Below, piece by piece: positions 1 to 13,700 of a DNA stretch of 64,000 nt. Each line of letters opens with the position of its first letter. The stretch's first letter is position 1. The translations under genes and the position numbers were made by a program. The notes beneath the pieces are model-generated. The model had not been told where the DNA came from. It saw nothing but the letters and a program-made list of their open reading frames with translations, and did not search any database. Source of the stretch: Druceiella hillmani (Eukaryota > Arthropoda > Insecta > Lepidoptera > Hepialidae); contig JAYKKI010000075.1 of assembly GCA_039881145.1 (NCBI GenBank), positions 1,435,001 through 1,499,000 on the forward strand. The letters are read 5' to 3'.

Positions 1-204
1 TAACTTTTCTCAACCGATTGAGAAGCAAAGCTGACTGAAAAATATTGTAATGACATTTAATAAAACGATTGAGAAGTAAAATAGTACGAATGCTAATAAA
101 TATTAAAAATGTTATTTTTTAGGGCAACTCATTAATAATATTATCAAAGAAGTGTTTCAAATGTCAGGAGGCAATGATACAAAAAATCATTTTTAATAAC
201 AAGT

Positions 205-265
205 CCAAAAAACCTGTTGAGCACAAGTAAAACTCACACTGTGAGAGTTCCGTGCATATTGAAGC
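205..265 (+). repeat. Start fragment of dispersed repeat family D
   Basis: aacctgttgagcacaagtaa and actcacactgtgagagttcc, then gtgcatattg, match the opening of the family seen at 8164, 28001, 35766, 55478 and 58230. No end sequence follows. Confidence 0.4.
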
Positions 266-386
266 ACGTACAAACATTTAAGTTATATTTTTATTGAACT
301 GTGTCCAAATATTAATTTTCAATTCAGAAGGTTCTAGTTCTGTTCAATTAAGAACGAAATATGTTAAAGTCATATCATGAATATCA

Positions 387-945
387 ATGATCCTTATTGA
401 AATACTCAAGTGTCTTCTCTTTGCCGATTTTACAATATATTTTACCATAATTACTTTTTGCCGAGTTACAATATATTTTATACTACAGCGTTTAAAAATT
501 AATGGTACTAAATTACCATATACCAACAAGCTAAATATGTTGGTACAACTCTTGACGCCAAGCTTCGGTGGATAGAACGTATTAAAAAGAAACGCAATGA
601 ACTCAACATCAAATTCGGAAAATGTATTGATTGCTTGGTTGCAATTTTGAACTATCAACATAAACAAGCTTATGTTACATAAGCAAGCTCTACGCCCAGT
701 CTGGAGTTATGGAATACAGCTATGGGGCTGCACCTGTAAGTCTAATATCCAAGTGATACAATGTTTTGAAAATAAAGTGCTTAAGTGTGTAGTAAACGTG
801 CCTTAGTACGTTCATAACTTTGACGTCCATCGCGATCTTGAGGTTGAGATAGCAGAGGACATTATTAGTAGATTAGCTAGTTTTTACCATAAGAGACACC
901 AAAATCACATCAATGTAGAAGCATTCAGACTCTTAAGTGGATAAA
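387..945 (+). pseudogene. Jockey-type LINE ORF2 fragment (reverse transcriptase C-terminal part), broken
   Basis: Translations in shifting frames give CLLFADFTIYF (relic of the FADD polymerase motif), then LKINGTKLPYTNKLNM, VGTTLDAKLRWIERIKKKRN, LWSYGIQLWG-like VWSYGIQLWGC, FENKVLKCVVNVP and HRDLEVEIAEDIISRLASFYH. This order matches the thumb/connection region after the RT domain of Jockey-clade non-LTR retrotransposons. Stops and frameshifts (for example TAG after NVP near 804) make it dead. It lies in RhoBTB intron 3, in the opposite orientation to the gene. Confidence 0.85.
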
Positions 946-1245
946 AGGATAAAGCCACTTGGATTTGCCAGATATTAGAACACTAAGTGATTCAATGGAA
1001 AAATCTTAATTTAAACAGTACTTAGTATATTAATGTAGAAACAAATGAATTGCTAGTTATGTAATTAGCCTTAATAAAAATTGTGAAAAAAAAGAAAATT
1101 ATTGCAAAAAGAATGTAATCCTATTTTAATGTACCTCTCTTTCCTCATCAATATAACTTTAATTATCGTTACTCTCAATATTAACTTTAATTTAAATCTG
1201 CTATCGAAATACCTCTATGCATCTCTCAATACTTGATTAAATTAC

Positions 1246-1443
1246 CTGACGAATGGGCTGCGATCCCTGAAGTAAGACAAGTACTGCTCGTCACGATACA
1301 TGTAGCGAAGGTCATTCTTGCAACCCACCAACAAAACAGGTGTATGTGGACAGAAGCGTCTGATCTCTGGATACCACATTGCCCCACAATTGCGTAGCGA
1401 AATGGGATTCGTTATGGAGAAACATAGAAGAACTACATCGGAC
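1246..1443 (-). CDS. RhoBTB: RhoBTB coding exon 3 (G4 motif region)
   Basis: 198 bp between acceptor ctgcag (AG at 1445-1444) and donor gtaatt (GT at 1245-1244). One base completes the split Arg codon from exon 2. Then 65 codons follow, from [18 protein letters not shown] through [14 protein letters not shown] and [12 protein letters not shown] to [12 protein letters not shown], and two bases begin the next codon. The insert [18 protein letters not shown] after the DLRY motif is of the insect RhoBTB type. The next exon lies outside the window on the left. Confidence 0.93.
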
Positions 1444-1662
1444 CTGCAGTTTGATAAGAAAATATTTGTGAAATTAAATTTATTTGTTCATAGCTTGTTA
1501 CATTTTTCTAAATTTTTTTCATTTACTTTAAAGGGTAATTGAGAAAACACAGAAAGCATTTTCTTTTATTTTAAAAATAATACATTTCGATAGATTTGTG
1601 ATGGAGAATCTGAAATCACAATGCAGGGCACAAAAGAACAGTAGACTAATATACATACACAT

Positions 1663-1742
<80 letters not shown>

Positions 1743-4700
1743 TGATAAGGTTGATAAGGTCCATTTTTTGCCCATCACACATTCGAAAAAAAACATTTCC
1801 GTTTCAGAATATTTTAATAAATACCTTTTTGTACAGTTAAAGACCTATATTTTTAATTTTATGTGATTTACGTAATAAATAATATAGAATGTCATAGAAA
1901 TTATTGCTTAAAAAGTTGATTCGCATTTTTTGTACATTTTTGTAATTTTTTTCTTTGAATTATTTTTTTTAAAAATGTTCCATGAACCATATGGACTTTT
2001 ACTTACAAGGATACTACTCTTAATAAGCTTTTATACGAGTATTTTTTATTTTGGTTCACTGTGCACTTCGCACGAGAGTATCAGTTGCTCTGCGATCGGA
2101 ACTTGTTCAGACGTCTCTTGCTGCGCTCAAAAAGTATTTACATATCGTAGATATCAAAATTGTGTTGTGAAACTGTTATTCTTGAAAAACTTAATAATGA
2201 ATAGTACCTGGAAGCCAGTGTGATTGTTATAAAACATGGTGAAAGATAGTGATTGTCGTGTCTGTTCTAATAGTAAAATTATGTCAATACAAGTACTAAA
2301 AACTGATATGCATAGTGATTCTAAGTTGTGTTTTAAATGCAGATCATATGCATTTCGTGTGGCTCGAGCTCAAAATACTTGTATTTCATCTTACATATTG
2401 AAAACAAGAGTTCTTGCTTCAACAAGTAATGCCAATGAAACCACGAAAAAACCTAATGTACATTTATCAATACCTCATAGTCATAACTCTAATACGTGTT
2501 GTATAATATGTAAGCATAAGAACTACCTCGTGATTGTACCAAAAGCAGTTCAAACTTAAGCCTTTATAGAAACTGGAATCTATATTTCTTCAGGTAAACG
2601 GTGCTGTAAAACTCATATTACCAGATCGGTATTCAGTGAGTTGGCTCTGCAAGATTTATGCCCTATATGTGGCAATACACCAATGCATGAAAAAGATATT
2701 AAATGTCTTTTAACGAATATCATAATGATAACAAAAAAAAGAGGTCTCGACTTTGACACTCCGGGACAGCTTTCCGAGTATAATTGTTATAGTCTCATGG
2801 GTGTAACCATGACGGATTTTAACTATACTTTTGAACGAGTAAGCAATATTACTTAATAAAGTTAGAACTGGTTTGTCTAATAATGTTCTGTCCACATTAT
2901 TCAATACAAAAAAAAGATTAATATCATCTTCTGATGTGCGATGTGCACGCCAGGCTTTGATGAAGAAATTTGTGCCACTACATCTTGGAACAGAAGACAT
3001 AACGAGAACATATGTTATTGAAAAATATACGAGGCCTATAGCAAGAAGATTATTTATTCCCGATAATTACAATGATGCAGTGACACTTGCTACCGATGGC
3101 TCGTACATTTATATACAGAAGTGTGCAAACTATTCCTTTCAGAGACGATCTTTCTCGTTACACAAAATTGTTTGTATTATGTAAATATGTTGTTTATCAA
3201 TTTTTTCTATAAAAAAGACCTAATGGTACCTAAGTGTGTTTCCCTGTGTCTACTATAGTTTCAGATTTTCCCATACTGTCGCAGTTAAAAAAAACAGTTG
3301 TATATAAATATTTTATTAATTTATTTTTCACAATTTACTTATTTTTTTTAAAAAGATAACAACATTTTAAAAAGTTAAAAAATAAACAAAACATATGTGA
3401 ATCGCCTTTAGAATAATAGCCAAGTAGTGTATCCACACTAAGCTACAGATGTGCTTAATAAGTGACGACTTTGTAATACATGTGATGTAGGAGGAGAATG
3501 CTGCGTATGATACATATACATGTCGAAAAACTTTAATGTGATAACTTATTTGTCATCTCCATCTATCCAATCATCCCATTAAAGTCATTATCAAACTTAC
3601 CCTCATTTTTACTTACCATGCTATATATCTATTTCCAGCCATATACTGAGGGTTCTCTTGAAAAAAATAGTGTTGTTACATAATGTACCATGTAATGTAT
3701 TAGATAAAAGTGGTATCTACAAGATAAATAAGTAAACTATAAAAGAAATAAGTATATGACATTTACATAATAGTATATGACATTTACATAATAGCATTTA
3801 CATAATTTTAATTATTTTTTAATTCTCATTTATATTATCGTAATATAGTACGAAAAAACATACATTATACATCTCGCTTTTTAATATTGACTCTCTTCGT
3901 ATAATATATTCTCTAAATGCAATTTGATTATAGCCTTAAGTGATAAAGGCATAAAACTTTTTTATTAAGGAATTTTTTATGACCCTCCATATTACTTTCA
4001 TCAATTACAATAACACGTGATCTAATTTTCTATTTCTTTCCCTACAATATCTTATTTCTAGGAGCGCGCTATCATACAGCCAAGAACAATGCAACATGAG
4101 TTTAATATTAAGGTCATAGTAATAACAATGACAGATTGCCAATATGGTATTTTAATAGACCTGTTAAAACAAAAATCAACCTCACACTACAAGGGTTCTA
4201 TATACACTTAAATACATACAAAAGTCAACATACTTTTGTACTCTATTTTGTATAATACAATACACTCTATGTTGTATTTCTGTTAAACTATTTACAAATA
4301 TTAATATTATCTTTCACTTTGTTAACATTATTCCTAATATATCTTTCACACACAGTCGGTAAAATATGTAATTTACTAAAGGAAGGTGACTGAAATAATT
4401 TTGCATTTAAATGTCGTTTCCTGATTTTTTCATATTTTTCACACATATAAATAAAAAGTTCAAAGATGAGAATCCGATAAAACGCTTTACAGCCACCATA
4501 TCAAAAAATATTACTAGACATTTTCAATTGCCTTTGCTGCGGCAACAAATTCAATAAATGTGAGAAAAAAATGCTATTTTTGTCATAAAAGTGCTATTTT
4601 TTAAAACATTAATTAACGTGTTTCTAATAAACCTGAATTGGCACTTTATGTGTATCTAATTCCTATCCTGCCATAAAAATTCTTCGCTTAAATATTTGTT

Positions 4701-7700
4701 TCATTTCCTCTGCATTTGCCTATACAATACAGCCATGAACTCCAACTCAATTAATTCATTGATGTCAAATTCACATTACACGTACGTACAGCCGACTGTA
4801 CTTCTTTCAATTTCAATTCATTCTTTATCTATTACAACAGTCACACTACTCTATCTTTCAATTTATTTACATTGTGTACTCTCTTGAGTCTCTATATGCA
4901 TCCCATTTTATACTTGTTTCAATATAACACTATGCCAGTGTTGTGCGATGAATAGTGTGCACCAAGACTTGCCCATTTTTCCTTGCCTTTCGCAGTAACT
5001 ATCATCATGTACAAACATGCTAAAAACTAATCAAATATTGCAAATTACCAGTTTTAAGAAATTATAGTCTGGAAAAGGGAACAGACTAAAAATATGATTG
5101 TAATTTATGCTGTGAGAATTTAATAATAGATATTACTAACTAATATCTATCAATAATTTAAAGACCAAACTAAAATAAAATTAAAATGCTGACATCCAAG
5201 TGAGCTGAGACATAGGCAAAAGCAAGTAGAGTATAATATAGCAGAATCTAATACAGATATAACCAACAGTGTATGTAGGCAGGCAGACTTGTATATAAAG
5301 CTTTCATAACTACTCAATTTGAATTGCATTGAAAGTGTCTTAAAGAGTATATGTAGCCTTAACCATTTGCATAACGAGACGCACATTCATAAAATTTACA
5401 TTTATACGTCTATTTGTTCCGAAATTTATTCTTTGTCCTCACCATTCTATATAAATATTTCAAGGCAAGTTAATAAGCTCTTTTCAATCTACATCAACGA
5501 GTAGTACGTTTATTCTTTTATCATGTATAAACATTGTTTGTTGTGCCAGTTTACAAGTACCAATTCCAAAAATAAATGGATGTACATCGTATTTAGGTGT
5601 TGGAGAATACAATCACGGATAAAACATTAAGACTTCCACCAAGCTTATCTTATTGATGAACTAGCTGCTGCCCGCAACTTTGCTGTGCAGATTTTTGAGT
5701 TCCATACCTCAAAAGGGAAAGGGTTCCCTTAACACGCGAGTTGATCGTAAATATATTGGTGCAGCTGTTTCTCTCAGAAACAGTTTGACGTAGAATATTC
5801 AAATATAGTACGCAGATAAAACATAATATTCTACAAATTTCTCAAAATTTAATACTCAAAAATATAAATAGGGATTTTGTAATGAGGCAAATAAAGTCCT
5901 TCAATTTTTTTCTATATGAAGAAAAGAACATTATCTTAACAAAAAAATGAGTGAAAAAAGGCTCTGTGTTACAAAGCATTGACGGTAAGACACAAGAAAA
6001 ACAATATCTTTTACCATTAATTGACAACCAATTGGATATGTTGGCAGGAAGCTTCTTATTCATTATCTTGCCTCTGGTCCAGATCCCCTTTCTCAGGACG
6101 AGACCGCGTTCATGACTTCAGATGGTCAATATCAACATATGCCGTTTGGATTGACAAATGCACCATCAATATTTCAGCGTACGATGAATAATATATAGCA
6201 AAAGCTAAATCCAAAGTCATTGTTTACATGGATGACATATTGCTATCAGCTCATTCATTTGAAGAAGCTCTTCATCGACTACAGAGAGGTCTTGTTGCTT
6301 CTATGCAAAGCCAGGTTAATATTACATTAACTTATTTCTTTTATAAGGAGCTAGTTTTTCCAGGATTCGAAGTAAGTGATGCAAAGATCCGTCCTGATTG
6401 CAAAAAAGGAATTCCAAAACTATTTTTTTTAATTTCATAACAAAATATTTTCTAGAGATATTGCTGAAAATGCTTACAAAAAAAACGTACAAATATGGTA
6501 TGTAAATATGCATGAAACGTGTAGCCCAGAACAAGGCAACATATTTAAATGACGAAAAATAATATTAATATTTATAAATAGCTTAGTAATACTTTGTACC
6601 ATTAAATCTTTATACCTAAATGTATATGAAACCTTCATAATACGAGTTATTCTAGTTGATTGAATCTTCCCAATAAACTACGTTGAATGTTTTTGTATTA
6701 TTGGTTGTCTGGCTCTATTTATTATGTTAACTCAGCCACTAGCTATCTTTATCATACCTTAACTGCAATGATGCTCTACACGAACATTAGTTTTCCTCTC
6801 TATATTTGAATAAACATTAATCAAACTGACATTAAAATAACCTTAATATTTATTCACAACTAAATGAAACTACGTGATGTAGTATCCTTTTTCTTCAGTT
6901 TCGTTGTATGACAACATCTCCAGGTTTTTTGACACCAATGAATTAATTGAGTCGGAGTTCATGGCTGTATTGTATAGGCAAATGCAGAGGAAATGAAATA
7001 AATATTTAGGCGAGGAATTTTTATGGCAGGATAGGAATTATATACACAAAAAGTGCCAATTTGGGTTTATTACAAACACGTTAACCAGTGTTTTAACAAA
7101 TAGCACTTTATGACAAAAATGGCATTTTTTTCTCACAGACCCTATTGAATTGTTGCCACAGCAAAGGCAATTGTAAATGTCTAGTAATATTTTTTGATAT
7201 GGTGTCTGCAAAGCATTTTCTCGGATTCCCATCCTTGAACTTTTTATTTATATGTGTGAAAAATATGAAAAAATCAGGAAACGGTTATTCGGTTACCTTA
7301 TTTCGGTCACCTTCCTTTAGTAAATTACATATTTTACTGACTGCATGTGAAAGATATATTAGGAATGATGTTAATAAAGTGAAAAATGATATTAATATTT
7401 GTAAATAGTTTAACAGAAATACAACATAGAGCGTATTGTATTATACAACATAGAGTATGTTCTGTTGTATTATATTATTTATTTATTTATCTACTTTAAT
7501 ATATCTAATTGATACATATGGCGGACTTATTGCTACAAGAGCAATCTCTTACAGCCAACCACAACACCAGTCCAGCCCCATTCGACGAGCGGCCGGGAAT
7601 CGAACCCGGGTCGCCGCGGTGCGTCGCATCGTCAAAGGCCGTATGCCTTGTGATCAACCCAACACACCACGGCGATGACTATATATTACATAAGTACGAT

Positions 7701-10700
7701 ATATTACATAAATATTTAAAATTTCTAAAGATTACAAAATTAAGATCAAGAATCTTTAAAAATTGCCCTCCTGAAGATGTTGTCACACAACGAAACCTCG
7801 GTCGCAATTAAGAATTTAAATAAAGTAGAAATAATACTACATCATGTAGTTTCATCTAGTTGTGAATAAAAATTAAGTGTTAATGAATTTCTACAAAATT
7901 AATGCCAAACATTTTCAATAATAAAAAAACATCTTTCTAATTGTGAAAGAAATTTTCAAATGTTTGCAAACTCACAAATTACCATTCCCTCTTTATCATA
8001 CCAGTATAGGTAGTCTGTTCTCATACAAAATTAAATCTATATTATAAACCACACTTGCAAAAAAATATCAGTCTAATTAATTCAATAAACCACAAAAGAG
8101 AACATGCATAATACGTAAAATATTTATATTATCAATATTTAAATTATTGTTATTTAAATTAAACAACCTGTCAAGTACGAGTGGGACTCGCAATACGATG
8201 GTTCGTACACATTTAGATATTTATAAAGATTTAATAGTACATAGTACTCCTTTTAAACTACTTACAAATTTTTAATTTTTTAGAATGAAAATATCTTTTA
8301 TGGGTGCATATTTAAAAAGGACATTTTTAATGTGATATAACTAAAAATTAACGATTTTCCCTTTCCTTGCGCTATGGGACCTTTTAGGATGATTCTAGGC
8401 CAATTGGCATAAATGCGATTATGGCATTAATGGCCGTATTTTTATGGTGTTTTTGACTATATTGACATAGAAGCTTGATTTTTTTTACATCTACAAGGGA
8501 CAGTAGACCTAAGTATATGAAATTAATTTCAAATTAGGACCTCGAAGCGTTCCTGAGCAAATGGATCTGGACAGACAGACAGACAGACGAACAACAAAGT
8601 TCCGTTTTAAGGTACAGAACTCTAAAAAGATTAACTCTAATGTATATTTTTAAAGCTCTTTCACACAATACTTCCTATAAAGTATTAAATAATAATAATT
8701 CAATTAAATTTAATGCAAACATTAATTTCTTTTAACTGATATTCTATCATAATATAAATCAAAGACAAAATTAAATTCACCATAATGCAGTACATTAATC
8801 AAAGACGGAATAAATACCTAAAAGTCTTGGCACAATTCAAGGTGAAATAAATAGGCAGTATGGTATTTATTGATCAAATACTTTCACCGACTTTTAATGG
8901 CATTCCATTCATATTGAGTTGGGGATTTATTTTTGGTTAGAAGTAAATTAGAGCCGTTTCTTTTGTGTAACAGCAGATATTGAAAATAACTTGTCTTTTT
9001 TTTTTAAATTCAATTTAATGACAACAAAAAAAAGAAAAAACTATTTTCTTTTAATATATTCAAAGCTGTCACTAAAAACATTATTCCTTCACGGCAAATT
9101 TTATTTTATTGGAAGTTACAATGGCTTTCATTTTATAAATTAATTTCTTTATAAAAGATTATATTATTACATATGGATTGATCAGCCCAACAGTACGTAG
9201 AAAAAATCAGCCGACAACTCTAAACCTTCTCTGTGTCTGGCACAGTCCGTTACCAGACCTTACATAAAGGATGGTCGTTATATGGCTGAACGTAAGATAT
9301 AGAAAGTAATAATATCATTTGAAATGACTACTAAATTCCTACTCCTGTCTATCGTCAGGTTGGTTTATTGCATAGTTACAAATTTATGCTTTTCTCTGGC
9401 ATTTATCATTATTATTGGTCTGCGAGAATGGAATTGAAGATAAAAAAAATAATTACCTTATTATTGATCAGTAAATCAGTAATTTTGGAAAAAATCTGCC
9501 TGTAAGAGGCAAAACACCGAAATTACTGAAGCAATTAAAGAATAATTGATTAAGGAAGAAAAAAATTTCAAGTATTTTTGTTACAAAATTGGTATTATAT
9601 AAACTTTTTCACTATTTAGAATATAAATTTTAAATATGTTTAAATATATATCTAAAAAAAATAATTAAACCTATTTTTTGTCCATAATTCACTTATTAAT
9701 TTTTTACCCTTAAGTTAAGAAATTGGAATTGAAGACAAATGTGAAGATATATTTTTAAAATTTTGAATTTCGATATATGACCTATATTTCTCTTTGGTGT
9801 TCATAATCTTTTCAAATTCGCAATCTCGGTTCTTGTGAAACTGAAATATGTGAAACTGAAATATACTATTCTTCAATATGAATTTCATCATATTTGTGAA
9901 ACAAGTGTATGTATTAAATGTAATGATGATTTATGAATATTAAATTGTTCATTTAAAAAAACTTTTTTAATCAAACTTATTGATTAAAAAAGTTTTTTAA
10001 TATTGCACACTATATTCTACAAGAGGAAAAGAGACAGGGATATACCCAACCTTATCCATATCTTCAAATTTAGAAGCCTATAACTTATATAAAGCCTACA
10101 CTTTATATTTTTCAATCAATTTTTAAATTTTTTTCGAGACTGGTTTTTAATTAACTTATATTTCACAATATTGTACGAAAAATATCAAAATTTAGAATGA
10201 GGCAACTATCGTATTAATACAGTTAAATAAAGCTTTAAAAAATATTCTGCTTACATTACATAATCATGTGCAATTAAAGCTAGCTTTTTACTAGCATCAT
10301 CAAACTTATTGATAAAAAAATACATGCAAACATGTTTGAAATTGTACTTTTGCAACCCACTGGTACATATAAACCATTTTCCACAGACTAAAAAGGATGT
10401 AAAACGTCATGTATGTATCACATAATACAAGAAACAGAACATCTCAGTCTTCAAAGCCCTTTGTGTATAAAACATTTATCATCATAACACCAAAGTTGAG
10501 TATGTACTTAGAAAATATTAACTTTAATAACTATTTCTAGGAAAAAGTGAATTTTGACAGGCTTCACTTGAAAAAATTGACTGTTACTGGCTTTACTGAC
10601 TATGGAAACTAGTCAATAAAGCCAGGTACAGGAAATATTTCCACACCTAACTACATAGTGATGACAACACGTGAAACACGGTGACAACATGTGAAAAATA

Positions 10701-13700
10701 CTAGACAAACACCATTATCATTGTACAATAATGAAAATATTTTGTATTTATTTACATTTATCCTGGAAATTTAAAGAAAAGTGGAAGAGAGATAGGATCA
10801 AAATGTACTGACATTTTCATATTTTACTAAGATGTTTTACAATCTTTCGAAAAACAACATCAAAAGAAGGTAGGATCTATGCAAAACCTACCATACAAAC
10901 AATCTTGGTTGTGAAGACACCAAAATGTTAATATTTCCAAATTACGCAGGGTATTTTCTTCCTTAGGACATACTTTCACAGGGCTTATTTCTCTCATATT
11001 GTGAACATAAAATGTTCTTGGTGGTTGTGAAAAATTCCAAATGGTAATCCATTTCAAGAAAAAACCTCTAATTTTTTATCATAAAATCATTTCAATACAG
11101 TTATTACGTCAAATCGTACTACAATCTCAAAAATAACATTTTCAAAAATATCAGAAGACGTTCTTTCTATCATTTTCATTACAGAATAATGTATTGAATC
11201 CACCATCACTTTATTCTGATTAGAAAACACTGAACAAAATGAGAGTATTAAAAAAAATATTTTTCAAAACACTAAAATTTTTCTGTCTATTATTTTGGAT
11301 ATTCTGAATCACAACCGTGAAACTACATTGTAGGAAATAATATAACTTATATAATTTCAAATTTTCAACCAAATGTGACATGCTATGCAGAAAGGCAGCC
11401 AATAGCAGGGATTTAAATAAATCCCTTTTTTATTTACAACTAATCTTTTGGACTAGAGATTAAACCTGTTAGATGCAGACTAGACAAACTACTCATATAA
11501 ATAAAATATTTCAACCTTAAAAATGTACTTAAAAAATACAAATGAAGTAATTCTAAAAGAAAATCTTACCTTCCGTATGCAAAACGTCTATCTTTCTCAT
11601 GGTCACCGAATGTGTCCCAGAGTCGTAGAGACACGTTCACTCCATCTACCACTTCCCACGATCTTTCCAACACCTGTCAAAGTTTTTTTCAAAATATAGA
11701 AACATTTTCAAAACATGGAATCAATTAGTATATTATAAAACTATAGTAATAGACAAAGAAGTAACTTAGTTTATTATCCATGCAATGGTTTTTAAATTAT
11801 TTAAACCTTCGATACCGAAAAGTATAAAAATAATGTAAATAACCCAACAACCAATCATCATTTCGTAACCTTCTAAACCTCGCAAATCCTTATATAAAGA
11901 TTTTTAATTTTTTGTGTCCGAGTGCACCCCACCTATATATGCTTGCGCCCCCTGATATGAGGTCAATTATCTATACATGTATTAGGTTCAGAAATTACCA
12001 GACCAATCGGAATGGAAACTCACAAACAAGTTAGTTTATTCTCTGAGTGTCTTAAGAAAAAGTGTTAAGATGAATAAGGTCGAGGACAGAGCTAGTCCTG
12101 CACCCATGCTGTCATACTCAACTAAAAATACAAGGATACAATGTATAGGACACGTTTCATTGTTGTAAATAGTTCTTAAAAAGTCCTAAATAACATCTAT
12201 TTTGTTTAAAGTATTAATAATAATATAAAAAATGAATTGTTTATCATATGTTTATAGTATATATTTAAACTTTTCTATGTATTTACACTGTTAAATATAT
12301 TTTAAAACCTTGTAAAAACATACTATCAGTTGACAAAATCAACAGATACTATAAGTTGACAAAAAATATACTATGAGTTACTACAGTTGACCCGTAGTAA
12401 TCTGGCCTTTGTGTAATCCGGTACCCCCTATAATCCGATATGTATCTAACAGTACATACAAAGCAATTTGTCAGATTACAAGGTACTCCTTTTTAAAATA
12501 GTTCCGGGCATTTTCACAAAGCAAAAGATTAACAAATGTTAACATGTTCTCTAATTCACTAAAGCTCCCAATCTTCCAAAGAAAGATACATTTTTTATTT
12601 AATTTTGTATTTTTTTACAACTATTAATACAAGCTCTTTAATTCATTATAGTTTATCCAGCATTCCTCATCTGTTACAATGTCAAATAAATACTAAATCA
12701 CACTCCGCCAAATTTTTATATCATTAACTGACACCAATCTGTACTTGTCTGTATGTTTTTGAACTTTGCTTAAGTGGTGAGGTATAAAAAGTTTCTTGAA
12801 ACACAGACGTTTGCATAGGATATTTTCGTCTTGACCCATATCAAAATTATGAGTCAATACTGAATAGCTATCATAGATTTTCTCTTCAATCCCTGCAACA
12901 CAGGAAGTACTTCTCGAGTTTCAACATCGCTAAGGTAAATATGACCACACGTAAATTCTATAAATCTGTTGTAATTAATGGATGGATCAAAAGCTACTCA
13001 AAATCCATTATTCTTGTTGACTGAGGTCACAATAAAAAACCTTTATGTGACAAATAAGCAATTTTCAAAAATTACACCAAAATTAAAAGACAAATGACTC
13101 ATTTCAAAAGAATATTACAAGCAAAGAATTCCGTTTTCAAGAGGTATTTAAAGCTGTTAGACCATTTAGGCCAGTTTCTAAGACTATCTGTGTCACCCTC
13201 ACATATATTTCTAATTTTTTTTATTTGGTTCCATATAGGCGATAACTAAATGGCTGCCATTGTAATTTTACATACAGAGAGAAATTCTGTTAAAAGCTAA
13301 AATTAATTTTTCTACTTGCATTTAATAGCTTTAATATACTTATGATGAACACATTCTAAAATTTAGATTGTAATCATTTTTGCATACTCATATCTGTCGT
13401 TTTGCACGTACAACATACAGGATACCAACGCAAATATAGAGAAACAAAATACACGAATGTGCTATGACATATACAAATAGTGTTCGTGCCATCAATCCCC
13501 CAACCCACATATTAATAGCAACGCATTCCAACTATGTGTTTAAAAGGCACCCATGTGCTGTGCTACCAGCTGTTAACCACACTAAATGCCACATTGCATA
13601 TGCGCAGAGCTAACTGGGAAGCATTTGGAAGGACCCAAATCAGTGAACATTGAACCCAAGTCCACGCGGAAAATCCCGATAATTCTTAATTCTCAATGTT

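Larger units (their letters stand above)
6841..7905. mobile_element. Fold-back (long inverted terminal repeat) element with foreign interior
   Basis: The left arm (about 6841-6925: attcacaactaaatgaaact, acgtgatgtagt, tttcgttgtatgacaacatc, tccagg) is the reverse complement of the right arm (about 7770-7905) apart from deletions in the left copy. The same arms meet with almost no interior at 42.5 kb and 62.0 kb. Here the interior holds one arm of a long inverted repeat (6930-7455), a SINE (7485-7680) and element-specific sequence (7690-7770). Confidence 0.7.
1444..11569 (-). other. RhoBTB intron 2, transposon-rich
   Basis: 10,126 bp. From low to high coordinate it holds an AC/AT microsatellite, a broken DDE transposase, the left arm of a long inverted repeat, a Ty3/gypsy reverse-transcriptase fragment, a fold-back element containing the right arm and a SINE, a dispersed repeat copy, and two hairpins near 9953 and 10587. 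Nothing is visible in 3190-4140, 4880-5640, 6440-6840, 8640-9940 and 10700-11560 beyond AT-rich sequence. Confidence 0.85.

Noticed and set aside
1566..1840. Tyr-Ile repeat proteins on both strands
   Set aside because: Pure translation of an AT/AC microsatellite. The same applies to the ORF at 39720-39929.
4241..7455. Inverted repeat as a pair of LTRs of the gypsy fragment
   Set aside because: LTRs are direct repeats with TG..CA ends; these arms are inverted and have neither feature.
7590..7675. tRNA gene
   Set aside because: Good B box and A-box-like sequence, but no full cloverleaf, and the sequence continues into a SINE body with an AT-rich tail.
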